Positions 21,735 to 36,700 of a stretch of DNA of 64,000 nt are shown here, in pieces. The stretch comes from Apostichopus japonicus. Lineage: Eukaryota > Echinodermata > Holothuroidea > Aspidochirotida > Stichopodidae. The stretch is from NCBI RefSeq assembly GCF_037975245.1, contig NC_092578.1:19480321-19544320 (forward strand). The letters are read 5' to 3'. How positions within the stretch are numbered: position 1 is the first letter of the stretch; each line of letters begins with the position of its first letter. The position numbers and the translations under genes are program-made. The notes beneath the pieces were generated by a model that was not told where the DNA came from, searched no databases, and saw nothing but the letters and a program-made list of their open reading frames with translations.

Positions 21735-24700
21735 ATGGCAGCCTCCTTCGACAGCATGAATGCAACACAACTTGTAACGGGGGGTGCTTCTTTAGTGAAT
21801 AAAAGACCCATTTTCACCAATGATTCCAAGTAAGCTACAAACGAAATTTAAGAATACATCAGTGCATTAAAAACGATCGTTGTATTCCATCATAGTACTT
21901 TTTATCAATGTTTGTATTTTTTTTTTTCGTGGAGTTTCGTGGAAACCATACATATGATATTGTAATGTACAGTAGGCCTGGTAGTTCTTAGTAGCATGGT
22001 GGACTCATAATTGACACACTAACGGATTTGATCAACGATGTCTATCAAGGAAAATCCAAATCACTCAACTGTATGCGTTTTTCATATGTGTGGTGGCCTA
22101 AGAAATGTAATGATCTCAAAATATTTATTGTTCTGTGCACGTGCAATGTACAATTGAGCAGAATTTGACCACAAAATGTGTGCCGTGTCAAGCTCTTTCA
22201 TACCCCTAAATTGACACATTCCTCGATGAGCTGAATGTAACTTTTGTGTAAGTATACATCAATTGACTCTGAATGCTGTTTGCTATGCTCTGAGCCTCTA
22301 AGCTCAGACAGGTCAGGTCCCAGAGAGTAGTGGTATCATGCTGAGGTAATTTTGGTTAGTTTTAGGAAGTAAGGTTTCCAAATGCCCAAAACATGTGCAA
22401 AATTGGGGGAGGGTGTTAAAAGCTTTAAAAAAAAAAATTGATCAGCACATAGCTGAAATGGATTCATACTCATAAAATATCTAACGCTGCTTCGCTGCAA
22501 AAAGTTCAGGTTGCCTGCTGTGTCATTTCTAGTAATATTTGAAGGTGCGTCAATAACGAAGGTGCGTCAATTATGAAGCCTTTACTATACAATTACAACT
22601 TCAAGTCTACTGTAACTTGGGCTACCAAATATATTCCATTAGTTAGTTATCACAATTCAAAGGATAGAAAAGCAGTACATTTGCTGTGAGGTTTATATGT
22701 TTTGTAAGACATGTTTTAAGTTTGTGTTGTGCGTGTAATCTAATTTTACAGTATGTATTAACTATTACTGTGGATCCTGCAGCACTAGAGCCTACGGGAA
22801 TCCTGATAAAGTACTTTGTTACTGTGGTCATTACTAATTACAAAGATATATTAGTTGTCTGTTATGCAATGTCATATAATCCAATGGGGATTGGTCTCAA
22901 CTACCTTCTACTATACAGTAGGACTGTATTAGGATGGGCCTATTATTTCTGTTTCTCTCTTGTAATATGGTTAAGCATTTGCACTGTCCTCACACCCAAT
23001 TCATTTCTTCTTTAGATACCTTTTGGTCTGTGTTCATCAGAAAGTCAGAATCTACAGTGTTGCAACAGGAAAGTGTGTCCAGAATCTTATTGGCCACTCA
23101 GATGTTGTGACAAATGTTTCATGTAATCCACACAACAAACTGCAGGTAATTTTCAAAGCAATTGGATATAGTTGGAAATATGTAACAACAAAATAGCATG
23201 TACTCTCTGTACATGCGCAGGGAAAAATTTACTGTTCAAATTTTGTGTAGCATTTTCGAATTGTCTGAATTTTTACTCTCATTATTAAATACTATAGTTC
23301 CTGCTTAGAAAACTGCTATACATCTTTACACTTGAAATTGTATAGCAATTTGACCAATTTGTATAGCATTTTGCAATGCGTTACTAGATAAATTATTCCC
23401 TAATGCAGGTTATGCAAGTTACTGCCAACAACTGTCAAAATATGCTTAAATGTGTGTTGTAGGCCGGCATTTAACATATTACAATCATGTTAGCAGATAT
23501 AAAAAGTTGGTTCTACAGTATAATCACTTATGTCCAAGGGATAGTAAGTTGATTAGATCTTTGGTCATCTTAATATAAATCTGAAATTAATACATGTTTC
23601 ATTCCAGTCAATGCTTGTTGGAGTTAAACACCAAAATCTAATTTGAGGATGACTTTAGGCAGAATTTTAGTCTTTCTTCTCTCTTTAAAGTATGCTAAAT
23701 TCACTGCAATACTCCTTTAAAGCTAAATTGATCATGATGTTGGCTCCTCATTGCTGCCATGGCATGTCAGCTCTTTGCTTCTAGTAAACTATTTTTTCAA
23801 CATGTTTTGAATATGTATCATCTTCATAAAATGTTATGCCTATTCATTTGCAGGCTACCACTTGCTCTTTGGATGGCACTGTTAGGCAGTGGGACATTAT
23901 TGACGGAGCCTTGCTGACGGTAAGCGATGAGCAGATGTGAAAGTGAAATGATGAGTCATTGAGTTGGATATTGAAGTTGTAGTACAATACTAGTGGCTCA
24001 ACTGGACTGTTGTTGTGACCTTATTTCCATATGACCGTCACCTTGTGACCTTATTTCCATATTTGTCAGGACTCATAGTCTCACCACTGATCCTCACACA
24101 CTGTACAAGAGAAGAGCATTCTCAATGACGGTCACTCATTTAAGTCACTATCAGAACTATGTCTCTCTTGGATTGGTTACATTTGTTAAAACTGTACCAG
24201 GTTCATAGCACACTAGTGTATGGTACTAGATGGAAAAATCACACTTTATGTTGAGTTTATTCCCAGCACACTAGTGTATGGTACCAGTTGGAAAAAACAC
24301 ACTTCATGTTGAGTTTATTCTCAGCACACTAGTGTATGGTACCAATTGGAAACACACTTCATGTTCAGTTTATTGTCAGCACACTAGTGTATGGAACCAG
24401 TAGTTGGAGAAACACTTCATGACATTCAGTTGCCCCACTGAAACTGACATCACTTAAAACTGGCAAGATCTTGCTCAGTTTATAGTTGTAAGCAAATGTA
24501 CACTCCTGGACTATCCACAACTTTCCATGTCAAAGTAATTGAGATGAGTCAGGTCCCATTAACTCAGGCAGTCTGTTTCCAGCTTAAATTAATTTCATAA
24601 CTGACTGGTACAGTATGGTAGTTAGTGACATTGGTACAGGACTTCCACTATAAATTTAAATGTGCTCTTACTTTGGAGAAATTGACCGTAATCATTGTAC

Positions 24701-27700
24701 TATTAATCATCAGTTAAGAGAAAACTGTCAGTTGTGTTGACTTAAAAGGAGACCATCTATTTCTTGTCAGAATGTCTATGATTAAGAAGTTTTACAACTT
24801 TTGATTTAAAAAGTGATTTAAAAAGACTCAGTTTCCATTAGTAATATCATGCAGGTTCTGATCTTGGATATTATTCCAGGACTTGTAGATACTTTTTCAT
24901 CCAGAGAATCTATTTGTCTCTTTTAGAGGAAATGATTTGAGGGTGTCAGGTAAAATGGTTGTTGAAGTTTGAGCATGAGTGACCATTTTCTGAGATTCTA
25001 GCATAGTTAGGGTGTAACCTTTGTACCAAAATTTCCAATGTTCCGGCTGCAAAGTGAAATAAACTCTTCTTTTGTTTTGTGCTTTCAAATAATTCTTCTA
25101 CAGACGTTTACATTCCCTTGGCCAATCTACAGCATGCTTGTCCACGAAACGTTTCCGACCGATCAGTTCTACCTCTGCAAACAAGGTAAGAATGTCCACT
25201 TTTAGAATCATTTGAAGTGGTTGAAAAATCATGCTAAGTTTGATATTCAATGAATGAATCAAACCGACTATAAACAAAGTTTAAAGTTTCCAAAAACAAA
25301 TTCACAGCGCACGTATAAAGAGACACATCGGTACATTTCCCATCCTGATAGTTCGTTCCATTGCTGAGATATGGAATTGTTAAATTTATTCATTTTTATT
25401 AAGACAAGCACATTGCCCAATAACTTGTGACATTATACATGGACAAAATATCAACTGTATTTGTTTTTATTTTTCTTTATTTTCATGAATGCAACAAGGA
25501 CCCCTACAAAAACAATTGAGCTCCCTGTTTGGTTGTGATGAAGTTACTTCATCACACATTGGCCAACATACAATTACATGTCATCACACAATTGAAATAT
25601 TTTCCAAGGTTATATAATCGTTTCAATTTTATAGAAAACGCAAAACCAGCTGTTGGTGTTGTCAATGAATGATACCACAGATTATTGCATAATGCAACCA
25701 TACATATTATAAAGTGAATAAACCATAATAATGCAAGTCTCAACACAGAGCAAGTTATTCAGCTGGTAGTTCCATCAATGTGCTTCCTTTCACAAGATAT
25801 GTATTTTGTATTTTTTCAAACATTTTGTTTCCCCTAAGGAGGAACATATTGTAATCTAAACATCCTGGTGAAACTCCCAGTCAGTTTTCCTACATGATAT
25901 GTTTGGACATTTGAAGTTATCACAATATTTGTGCTGTAATTGAACTTGAAGCAAGCAGGTTTGATGACGGAGATGCAACTAAGTGAATATTGCTAAATGG
26001 TAGACTGACTTTGAAAGTTCTATAGCAAACAGGATCAGAGGTTTATGGTCAAGATATTTCTTTTGATGTACAGAAGTTTGTGGGCACGTTTCTGAAAAGT
26101 TCTCGCAAAACACGGTCCTTATGTTAGCTTTTTTTTTCAACCTTGATTCTGGTATTTTTACATTTGTTTGCAGGAATAGAGACCGACGGTCTGAAAACTT
26201 GTTTCACCCTGATGCAAACATCAGCAGACAGAACAAAGGAAGATGCCGAGGTCATATTCTCTCAATTAACTGGTGAATGTGAAAAATTGACAGTCGTCTC
26301 TGGGAATGGAGAATTCATCGCTGGGATTGACGATAACTTTCTCCTCCTTCACTTCTTGAAAGGGAAGAAGAGGCCCACAAGGTAAATATGTAGAAAATAC
26401 TCAGTTTTTTCCATACGAACTTCAGAGTATCACAGTTCTCATTTTTTTCCTCCAAATTACTAACACTCTGTGTGAAAAATGGTTATATACATGCTTGTGT
26501 TTTGTACATTGGTTGATATTATTGGGTAGTGTTATGCCTTGTTATACCAAATAACTCATTCCCTGGCTTGGTCGTAAAATGAGTGGACGGCGCATTGACA
26601 TGAATTACATGAATTAGCGCCTTGGCATTCCAAATGTTTTCCTTGTTGAGCTCTATGTTTACCTTAATCACCTTGGCAACCCTCCAGTGGCAGATGTTGT
26701 ATCCTGGGAAAGGGGTCAAAATGGAAGAGTTCATATCCCATTCTCCCTTTGAGAAATTAAAAATATGATTTCAAGGTGACTAACGTTATGTTCAAGATTT
26801 TTCCACCTTACTGAAATTTTAAGCTTACCTTCCAAAGCACTTTCCAGACCCTAAAGAGGGTTGCGACTGCCAGTTTCAATACCAAGGCATTAAGAGTATT
26901 TTATGATGTTTGTGTGGAAACTTGCTTCATGCTGGTGTGGAACATGATAGTGCAACCATTTGCATATATTTATTGAATCATGCCCTAAGACATTTAATCT
27001 AATTTTGTAATCATATCTGAAGATTGATGGGATATATTTATATATCACATGATTTTGATTTCCTTCCACCCAGATTTAAGGCAGGCAGTCACCCACTGAC
27101 TTGCTTGGCGAGCCATCCGACCAAATCCACTGTTGCCGTGGGCAACGAAGCCGGCCACATTATCATCATCACTAATCTACACAGGAACATTATTTCTAAC
27201 CTGGAGCACTGGCACGCCAATAGAGTGGAAGATCTCTGCTTTTCTCCTGAAGGTAAAAAGCCATGAATCTTTAAATATGGTAATTTTCTGCCAGTAATGA
27301 ATATCGACGTCAACGTACCTACTTGGCTCGTGTCATTCTGTGGCTGACGTAAAATTAACGGAATACAACCGTCCTGTAATAAAATGAACGATTGGTTTGA
27401 GTTTATTTTGATAAATATTACATCATTTGTTTGCAGTCATTGTCTCTACCATGCACCAATGTCTATTTTTATGTGTAACATTATTTCAATTAGGAGTCTT
27501 CCTGTACAGTGTTGGCCATGAATGTGTGTTGGTGGACTGGAACCTTGAGAAGGGTGTGAAGAGTTTCTTACCTCGCCTCGGTGCTCCCATCAATCACGTC
27601 AGTTGCGCTGCCAGCAATGCATTAAAGGCTGTTTGCCTCCTTGATAACGGTAAGTAGCGACCATCATCAGAGGTGGCATTTAAAATGGGTTTGGTAGGGG

Positions 27701-30700
27701 GGGGGGTGGCAGGAGGGTGGCTGGAACTTTGAGAAGGGTGTGAAGAGTTTCTTACCTCGCCTCGGTGCTCCCATCAATCATGTCAGTTGCGCTGCCAGCA
27801 ATGCATTAAAGGCTGTTTGCCTCCTTGATAACGGTAAGTAGCGACCATCATCAGAGGTGGCAGGCAAGGGGCACTTAGAATGGGTTGGGGGAGGGGGATA
27901 GGGGGGAGGGGGAGAGTGGCTGGAACTTTGAAGGGCTAAGGGAGATGTGACTTTGATATGAATATTAAGCAAACTCACCGGAAGACATCCAGCTGTAAAA
28001 GATGTTCAGCACATTCTGTAACTTTTTTTTTTTTTTTTTGGTATAATTTTTATGTATATTTATCTTTTAGTTTGGTATAACTGTTGCAAGACCATGAGCA
28101 AAAATAATGCTAGTTATCTCAATACATTACATGTATAGAGATATTGTAACAGTAAGTGGGACTCTCTCCTCTCTTAAAAATTTTTCAGCGTCTTCATATA
28201 AAGTTCTTTTTCTCTGGAATTTTCAGAGCAAGCAAATATCATATAGGCCAACAAAAGTTACTATTTTTTATTCGAGAATTTTATCTCATTCTATGACTTT
28301 TTCACCGATTTATGTCCAAATCGGGCCAATTTGGTCTGAAATCCAGTTTAAACAACCCATTTTTGCACACGCTCCAAAACTTATGTTTTATGAAAGAGAA
28401 TAGAATAGAATTGTCTGTCAACAGTGGTATCGTCTAAGATAGGGTCCTATGTATTATATATTTTATTAACATTTTAAACTTTCATTTTTTGTTTACAGGT
28501 AGGTATTAATAAGAATTTTACCAGCTGTTTATGACATTTTATGGCTTTTATTTGCTTTATTTGATGTTTAAATGATTTTTCTTTCTTAAAACAACACTGA
28601 GCTGCCGCCCCTACTTTTAGTAAAAAGGTCCGTTTTTGATGATTAAGCCCCGCCCCCAAGTCTGTTTTGTAGCAGATTGGCTATGACTCATGGCAGCTAC
28701 ATGTTAGATATACGAAAATGGCTACCCTCGCGACCAATTTTTGTATTGTAGTTAGGTACGCCAGGTGTAGTATATTGCATGCTAATTACATATAAGTGCA
28801 TTTTATATCAGGCCTTCGGTTTTGTAACCTCCATTTAAGGATAGTACTGGTGTTCAGGTAGCTTTTCAGAGCAAGGGCCATGATAAGTTTGTTTGATTGC
28901 CCTTCATGTATTTTGTATAATTACGTATACACATTCTTGTATTTCTGAAGGCTACTTACTGTAGGCCTAGTGCATTTAAAAAAATATATATATAGGCCTA
29001 GCCTAGGCCCCCTAGGTCTATTAGGCTTTCAGTGATAGCCACATTAGCATTGTACTGGTGTTCAGACAGCTCTTCCTAGGAAGGACCAGGGTAGGTTTGT
29101 TGATGGGTACGAATAAAAGAGGAGCCGGCCATAGCATCACAACTTTTATAAGACTATAAAAATTGTATAAGGTTATGTTTTATTTATAAGGATATAAGAT
29201 GTATAAGGTTATAAGAAGTATGTTTAGCTTTCTTTTGAACCTGTAATGTTTGACATCAAATGTACAAAGAATTAAAATAAATTAACAAAATGGAGAGGAA
29301 CTGAGGTGGCTATTAGGGGAGGAAGAGGCCACTCATCACTTGCATATAAAAACTTGTAATCTTCTTTTACAGTATTTTTCCAAGTCATAAATCCATGAAA
29401 TCTTCATGTCAGAAAAATTGAGATGGAAAAACATGGGTTGTTTTGATATCTAGAAGTGGACACAGTTTTGATGGTAGTCACCACTGCAGTCTACAGTACC
29501 ATACAGTAGGTCAATAGGCCTAGCTCTCAAGGCAGGCATCAAGAATCTGGTCGAGTTGTTCGCCTCTTCTAATTTGGCCGTTGTCATTGACGTCAAACTA
29601 TATGACCAAAAAGTCCAACAGAGACTGACCCAAGATGAAGGATACCACATAAAAAACAAGTTCTTAAATATTCTATGACATTACTAAACCTTGCAACGTC
29701 GTTCTTTCGACTAACAGGCAATGAGCGCTAAGGCAAGACTAGCAGGATAAAGTGTAACCTGCAGAGACTATTCGTGGCAAAGTAGCAAAAATGCAAGTTA
29801 TATATTTGTTGTACCATGATTGATAATTGTAGAGACAGAGCAAAGATTTGAAATTAGGAATCAAAATTAAAACTTCCAGTATTGAGATACTGCGTCATTG
29901 ATGCTCTTGTTTTTACATTGTGATGAAACTGATCTAAAGAAGATTAAAATATGACTCTTTTGTTTTTCTAGCAATCCTTATTCTGTCCCAGAATGTGATC
30001 CAACAGACCATACAGGGGATAAGCAGAAGTAAGCTTTACTACCCAACCTCTTACATACCCTGCGGCCTACTGCTCGACCCCAGAACTAACGCCTTGGTGA
30101 AAAATGGACGGAAAGGCCATCTGCACTTCTACAATATAGAAGATGACACATCCCTTGTTTCGGTTAGTTATTTAGAAAAAAGATGACATATTTACCAAGT
30201 AATTAGCTGAGTCTTACAAGTTATGGTTGGCCTATGGGACAGTAGACTGTTAAGCCAGGACAACAGTCTGATATCAGACTTAGCCAGTCTTGCAATGGAG
30301 CATAGTCTGATGATAGTCTGATGATGTCAGACTTAGATAAGTCAGCTTTTAAGTGTAGTACGACACAAGACTTGGATAAAAAGTATACAGTCTAAGGAAA
30401 GTCTGAAATGGGACTTAGATAAGTCAGTTTTTAAGTGTAGTACGACATGCGACTTGGATAAAAAGTATACATTCTTAGGTAAGTCTGATGTCAGACTTAG
30501 GTAAGTCAGCTTTTAAGTGTAGTACGACACAAGACTTGGACAGAGAGTATACATTCTAAGGTAAGTCTGACGTAAGACTAAGGTAAGTCAAATTTTAAGT
30601 GTAGTACGACACAAGACTTTCACAGTGTACATCTGTAGTCTGTTGTTGGAAGTCAAAGAATCTAGGAAAGAGCACAGACTGACAACAGACTTAGATTACT

Positions 30701-33700
30701 GTCAGATCTAGGGTAAGAGAAACTGCAGTCTAAGAGCTGATGGAATTTCCTTTCTTTTGTTCATACAGTATCAAGTCAAGATGACCATTCAATGGTAAAT
30801 CCTCAGTATTGATTCTGTGTGCAGTAAATATAAGTTGTGTAATACTTTCTCCTACAAAGTGCATCACAGAATCACAGGGGACTTCCTGGTTTTTGCTATT
30901 TTCACAGATTGATATTACTGGTGAGAATTATGTCTCTGGAAATACGTTAGAAAACATCAGAATGTACACAGATGTGGTCCAAGCAGCATTTTCCATGAAC
31001 GGTGACTGGCTAGCTACGGTGGAAGAACAAAGGGCAGCGGACATTCGCGACGTCCAATGCAGGGTCAAGTTTTGGATATTTGACAAACAGAAACAAAGGT
31101 ATCAAGCTGCTCTCATCTCTGAAACTTAACGTTTGGGGTCAGGGTCAAGCAACAGAAGAGCAGAATTGTTCTTGATTTGCATAGTGTTGTCGTAATCTTT
31201 GATTGTTTTAAATTGAGAGAAATAATCATTTCAGTCTCCCAAAATGGATAATATTTTGCTTTTGTCCAATTGGAATTCCTGGTGAAATGTTTGTAGCAAG
31301 AAGAGAGAATGGCATTAATTTCAAGTATCATTTTTAATTTAAAAGAAATATTTAGAATTTGTATGTTACAAACAGTCCAGTAAGTTTGAAAAGCAATATA
31401 TCCTACACAGTGTACAACTTCAGATGGACGCAGTCAAGCCATGGATTCAAATGCTAGCGTAGCAGTTGATAACTTGAGGGTATTTGTTAAATGTAACGTT
31501 TGAAACGGCTACGGTAATGTTATTTGAGAGAGAGGGAGAGACCTAAGAATATTGAAATCTGTGACAGATATGACATAACTTTGCTAAGCATAGTGATTGC
31601 GTAAAATACGTTACCCCTTATGTACAGGTGTGGAAAGAAGTGAATAGCAATGACAGTTTCTCCTGTAACGGTTTGTTTTCACTCTGACAGCTTTCTGTTG
31701 AACACAACGGTAGAAAGGCCGCATGATGCTGATGTAAACGCCTTGGAGTTTCAACCCTGGCAGAAGAACCGGGAAGGAAACAACCCAGTTGCAGTAACTG
31801 CTAGTCTTGATGGGAAATTTAAAGTCTGGCGATACGGAGACAACTTCAATAATTACAGTGGGTGACAACTCTTTCTTAACCAGATCTGTGTTGTAGTAGA
31901 CAGAGACGTCCGATGTCAATAAACATCAATTTTTACAATATTCTGAAAAATTATAGTCTGCTGAATGATTCTATGAACTTGACTCAAGCAGTTGTTTATG
32001 ATAATTACTAATTTCATGAGTTGAGAGCACAAATACTCTATTAAAGGATAGCCGTAATGAAATTCTCTCTGATACTGCACTGTGGGTTATTTCTGTATTT
32101 CTACCGATTTCATCGATGGTTTGATCTAACTCTTTCTGAATGGGATAGATTTGTACTCCTAAAGGTCTTAAATCAATATGCGCTTAGCAAGGAGAAATTT
32201 CCCTAAGTTTTGCATTAAATGTTGTTATTCCATTAATTTGCTTGAGAATAGTAAATTAATGTTTCCTTGCTTTGGTATAACAATTTTAGCTTCTTTTATT
32301 CATTTCTTAGAACTACATAGATGAAAACTGGCAAAACAGACCAAACTGGTTAACAATCTGACATTTTGGCACAGTACTTTTTGCTATCGGTGCAACTACA
32401 TATGTGTAAACACATTACGCAGATTTAGGGCATCAGTTGTTAATACAACCACACAGCAAGCATTAAGATGGAAAATGAGAAAAGTTTGTGAATCATTATA
32501 AATCTAAGTATTTTTCATCCTCTCAATTAACAAGTGATCATTCTTAGGGAATCTGATCTACAGGTTTGTAAATAATTACCTCATTTGATGTATGTTAACT
32601 TCCTTTTTACAGAGAAATCCAAATGCTGGAATTGTGATTGTGTTGGCTTCTACAAGGACACTGTGTAAATTAATACCTCATTTGATGTATGTTAACCTCC
32701 TTTTTACAGAGAAATCCAAATGCTGGAATTGTGATTGTGTCGGCTTCTACAAGGACGCTGTGCCCTCAGATGTCAGTTTTTCTTCCGATGGCTCTCTTCT
32801 CTCTGTCAGTTTCAATGTGACCATTACTCTATGGGAGCCTGATGCCAATGTTCTCACAAAGACGTTATGTCACACCCTCTCAAACTTACCCATCAGGTTA
32901 GAGTTTTGCTATGTTCTTATGGTAACCTGTTATGCACTCAATGATTGGATGTTTGAAATCTATGGTGCAAGAGTCACCTAAAGTTTGAAGCTGAAACGGT
33001 TCCATCGTTGGTCACTCGTAGGTCAGAGGTACAGAGTTACCTACCAGGAGTGGTACTATAGTGTCCATAACCTACACTTGTTCTGTTCTGAAGTTACCAT
33101 GGTAACCTCAAGCCTTTTTTGTTACCTGCCTTAGGCAGTCAAGTCAAGTTGGTGTGTGTGTGTGTGTGACGCCCTAGGTTTAAACACAGGATCTCAAGAT
33201 ATGTAACCCCTGCAGCTCTCATATTTGGCCTGTGACTGACTTCCCCATCGTCTGTACAAGAACCCTATTGTTTTGAGCGGAGGTCAAAGGTCATTTGGGG
33301 TCAGCAGAGAGCAAAATGTGAAAATCTCAAAACTCTGTATCTCCAGTACCTGAAAATCAAAGGAGCTCATATATTCATGGTAGGATAGCCTTATGTAGTG
33401 AAAAGTGTTTACACATTCTGGTTTAGGTCAGAGTTCATTTAAGGTCACCAGGGGTCAAGACTTGAAAGCACAATATCTCCAGGATGTCACAGTATACAAT
33501 GTACTATAATATGACTGAATGTATTAGCTACTATAGACACCATTGTCACAGCAAACACCTAACAATGTGTGTAAAGTTTAACCTCTACCGTATTTTGAAA
33601 ACTGATGTCTAACAAAAGAAAAACATTTGACACAAACTATGATCAATTCACTAGGCAATACATGCTGCGTAGGCTGTGCCAGTTTTGCAAGATAATAAGG

Positions 33701-36700
33701 GCTATTTACTTTTGGCAAAGTCAACCATCAACTTTGGTTTATATTTGTGAAGAATAACTTCCCCAACCAGCTAAGAAACATCTTGTTCTGTGTAGGAGAC
33801 AACTTAGTTTAAAAGTCATGTTTGGGAGCAGTCAGTTTTGTGGATCTGCCACGTCATAGAGTCACTAAGATATGAATCTTTCACTTCTCTTTGTCGTTCT
33901 CTCATATTTCAAGGTAATACAATTAGCAGTTTTGACTTTGAGACCAATAAACATCATTTACTGAGAAGTTCAATAAAGTTAGATTCAGCATTTACAATAC
34001 TCCATTGTTCTGCATTACCGAAAATAAACATTGTAATGAAGAGGGTAAAAACATAAATAATTGTAGCGCATTTGGCTCTCTGATGTCGTTTTAAACTGGA
34101 TTAAGTCTTCCGTGTTGTGTGTGAAGAAGCATTAAATCTGTGAATAAAGAGCTCCCAAATGGAATAATATTTCTCTTAGTTGTTTGGGTAAGTTGTTTGT
34201 GACAGCAAAATCATATTAACCAATAATGATGCTTGGGTTGTGGCACTCTCCTTTAAGAACAGATTGATTAATCTTATATCTGTACATTAATGAAAGGAAA
34301 CAATTATCGCTTTAACTTTTACTATTCGCATTGAAGCCTTTTTGCAACCTTTCTTGGTTCTATAGAACTCTATGGTTTCATTTTCTGCTCATTAGCTCAC
34401 AATTAATGCCAATGCTCACTCAATGTTATGTCATCTTGAAATAGATACGATATTGTTTATGAAAGTTTGACTATTAACTTTCACCAGGGGGGGCTGGGGG
34501 GCTGGGGGGCTGGGGGGAGGAATTTCCTCGCTTTAGGAGACTTTCCAGAGGTAAGGAATCCATAAGTAGCTTATTTTTAACCCCATCCATGTGGTGAACT
34601 TTGGCTTAGGTCAACCATTCTCTCTATTTTTAATTGTTCAGTGAATTATGAACACTTGTAAGTGTTGCACGTGTTCCTGCTCTAAAGACCACCATTGAGC
34701 CTCCCCATCCAACAGACAAGAGGTACATTTGACTCCTTTCACAAATACTGAGTGAGGTGATGGTACCCTGTTTTGCATCACTGCACTACAGTGTAGTGAA
34801 GCTGTTCCTTTGAAAGGACAGAGCAAAGCCCATTTTAAATATGACATCTCAATAAGGGAAATCTTCAGATACAGATCCGTTAGTGATGTATCTAATTATA
34901 TTTTGGAAACCAACTATGCTATTTTTTGCATGTCTGGTTATCATCATAAACCTTATGTTAATGAGATCATGTGGTTGATAATGTTCCTGTCTAAAATTGT
35001 TCATATTTTTCTCTGTCAATTTTGTGGCCACAGGAAGCTGGAATTTGGCAGAGGGCAGTCTTCTCATATGCTAATTTGTGCAACATCTGATAGAATTACA
35101 TCTTGGAACATGCTCTCCTGTCAGGGTAAGAGATATTGTCTGGTCTATTTTCTATTTTTTTTTCGATATCCATTGTTGTTTGTCATGTTTCGTTCATATT
35201 AATATTTCTATTTACCATGTCCTATGTTTTGCTCATATTGTTCTGTGTCCTTTCCTTTATTCATGTTCTATTGTTCTATATCCTATTCTTTATGCACAGT
35301 CATTGTTCTATTGTTCTATGTCCTATCTTTCTTCATATTCATTGTTCTATGTCCTATCCTTTATTCATTTTGTATATCTTATCTTTTCTTCATAGTCATT
35401 GTTATATTGTTCTATCCTTTATTCATTTTCTATGTCCTATCTTTTCTTCATATTCATTGTTCTATTGTTCTATGTCCTATTTATTATTCATGTTCAATGT
35501 CCTATCTTTTCTTCATATTCATTGTTTTATTATTCTATGTCCTATCCGTCCTATCCTTTATTCATAGTCATTGTTCGACGTCCTATCTTTACTTCATAAT
35601 CATCGTTTTATTATTCTATGTTATATCCTTTATTCATGTTCTATTGTTCTATGTCCTATCTTTTCTTCGTATTCATGCTTTATTGTTCTATGCCCTATCT
35701 TTCTTCATATTCATTGTTCTATGTCCTATCCTTTATTCATTTTATATATCCTATCTTTTCTTCATAGTCATTGTTATATTGTCCTATCCATTATTTACGT
35801 TCAATGTCCTATCTTTTCTTCATATTCATTGTTCTATTGTTCTATGTCCTATGCATTATTCATGTTCAATGTCCTATCTTTTCTTCATATTCATTGTTTT
35901 ATTATTCTATGTCCTATCCGTCCTATCCTTTATTCATAGTCATTGTTCGACGTCCTATATTTACTTCATAATCATCGTTTTATTATTCTATGTTATATCC
36001 TTTATTCATGTTCTATTGTTCTATGTCCTATCTTTTCTTTGTATTCATGCTTTATTGTTCTATGTCCTATCTTTCTTCATATTCATTGTTCTATGTCCTA
36101 TCCTTTATTCATTTTGTATATCCTATCCTTTCTTCATGGTCATTGTTATATTGTTCTATCCTTTATTCATGTTCTATGTCCTATCTTTTCTTCATATTCA
36201 TTGTTCTATTGTTCTATGTCCTATGCATTATTCATGTTCAATGTCCTATCTTTTCTTCATATTCATTGTTTTATTATTCTATGTCCTATCAGTCCTATCC
36301 TTTATTCATAGTCATTGTTCGACGTCCTATCTTTACTTCATAATCATCGTTTTATTATTCTATGTTATATCCTTTATTCATGTTCTATTGTTCTATGTCC
36401 TATCTTTTCTTTGTATTCATGCTTTATTGTTCTATGTCCTATCTTGCTTCATATTCATTGTTCTATGTCCTATCCTTTATTCATGTTCTATATCCTATCC
36501 TTTCTTCATAGTCATTGTTATATTGTTCTATCCTTTATTCATTTTCTATGTCCTATCTTATCTTTATATTCATTGTTCTCTTTTTCTTTGTCATATATCC
36601 CACAGTGCAGTGGAGCGTTCAGCTAGCCTGCAAGTTACTCATTTCTGACCCGTATTCCGAGCTAATGGCCTCAGTTGACTCGTCAAATAAATGTAAGTTT

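Noticed and set aside
32592..32668. First copy of WDR75 exon 11 as an extra coding exon
   Set aside because: It ends in an in-frame TAA, and using a donor at its end would shift the frame. The 17-exon model without it sums to an exact codon number.
35224..36648. 474-codon open frame (hydrophobic, FIVLLFYVLSF-like)
   Set aside because: It lies wholly within the intron 12 minisatellite, in a frame different from the flanking WDR75 exons. The apparent membrane character reflects T-rich repeats.
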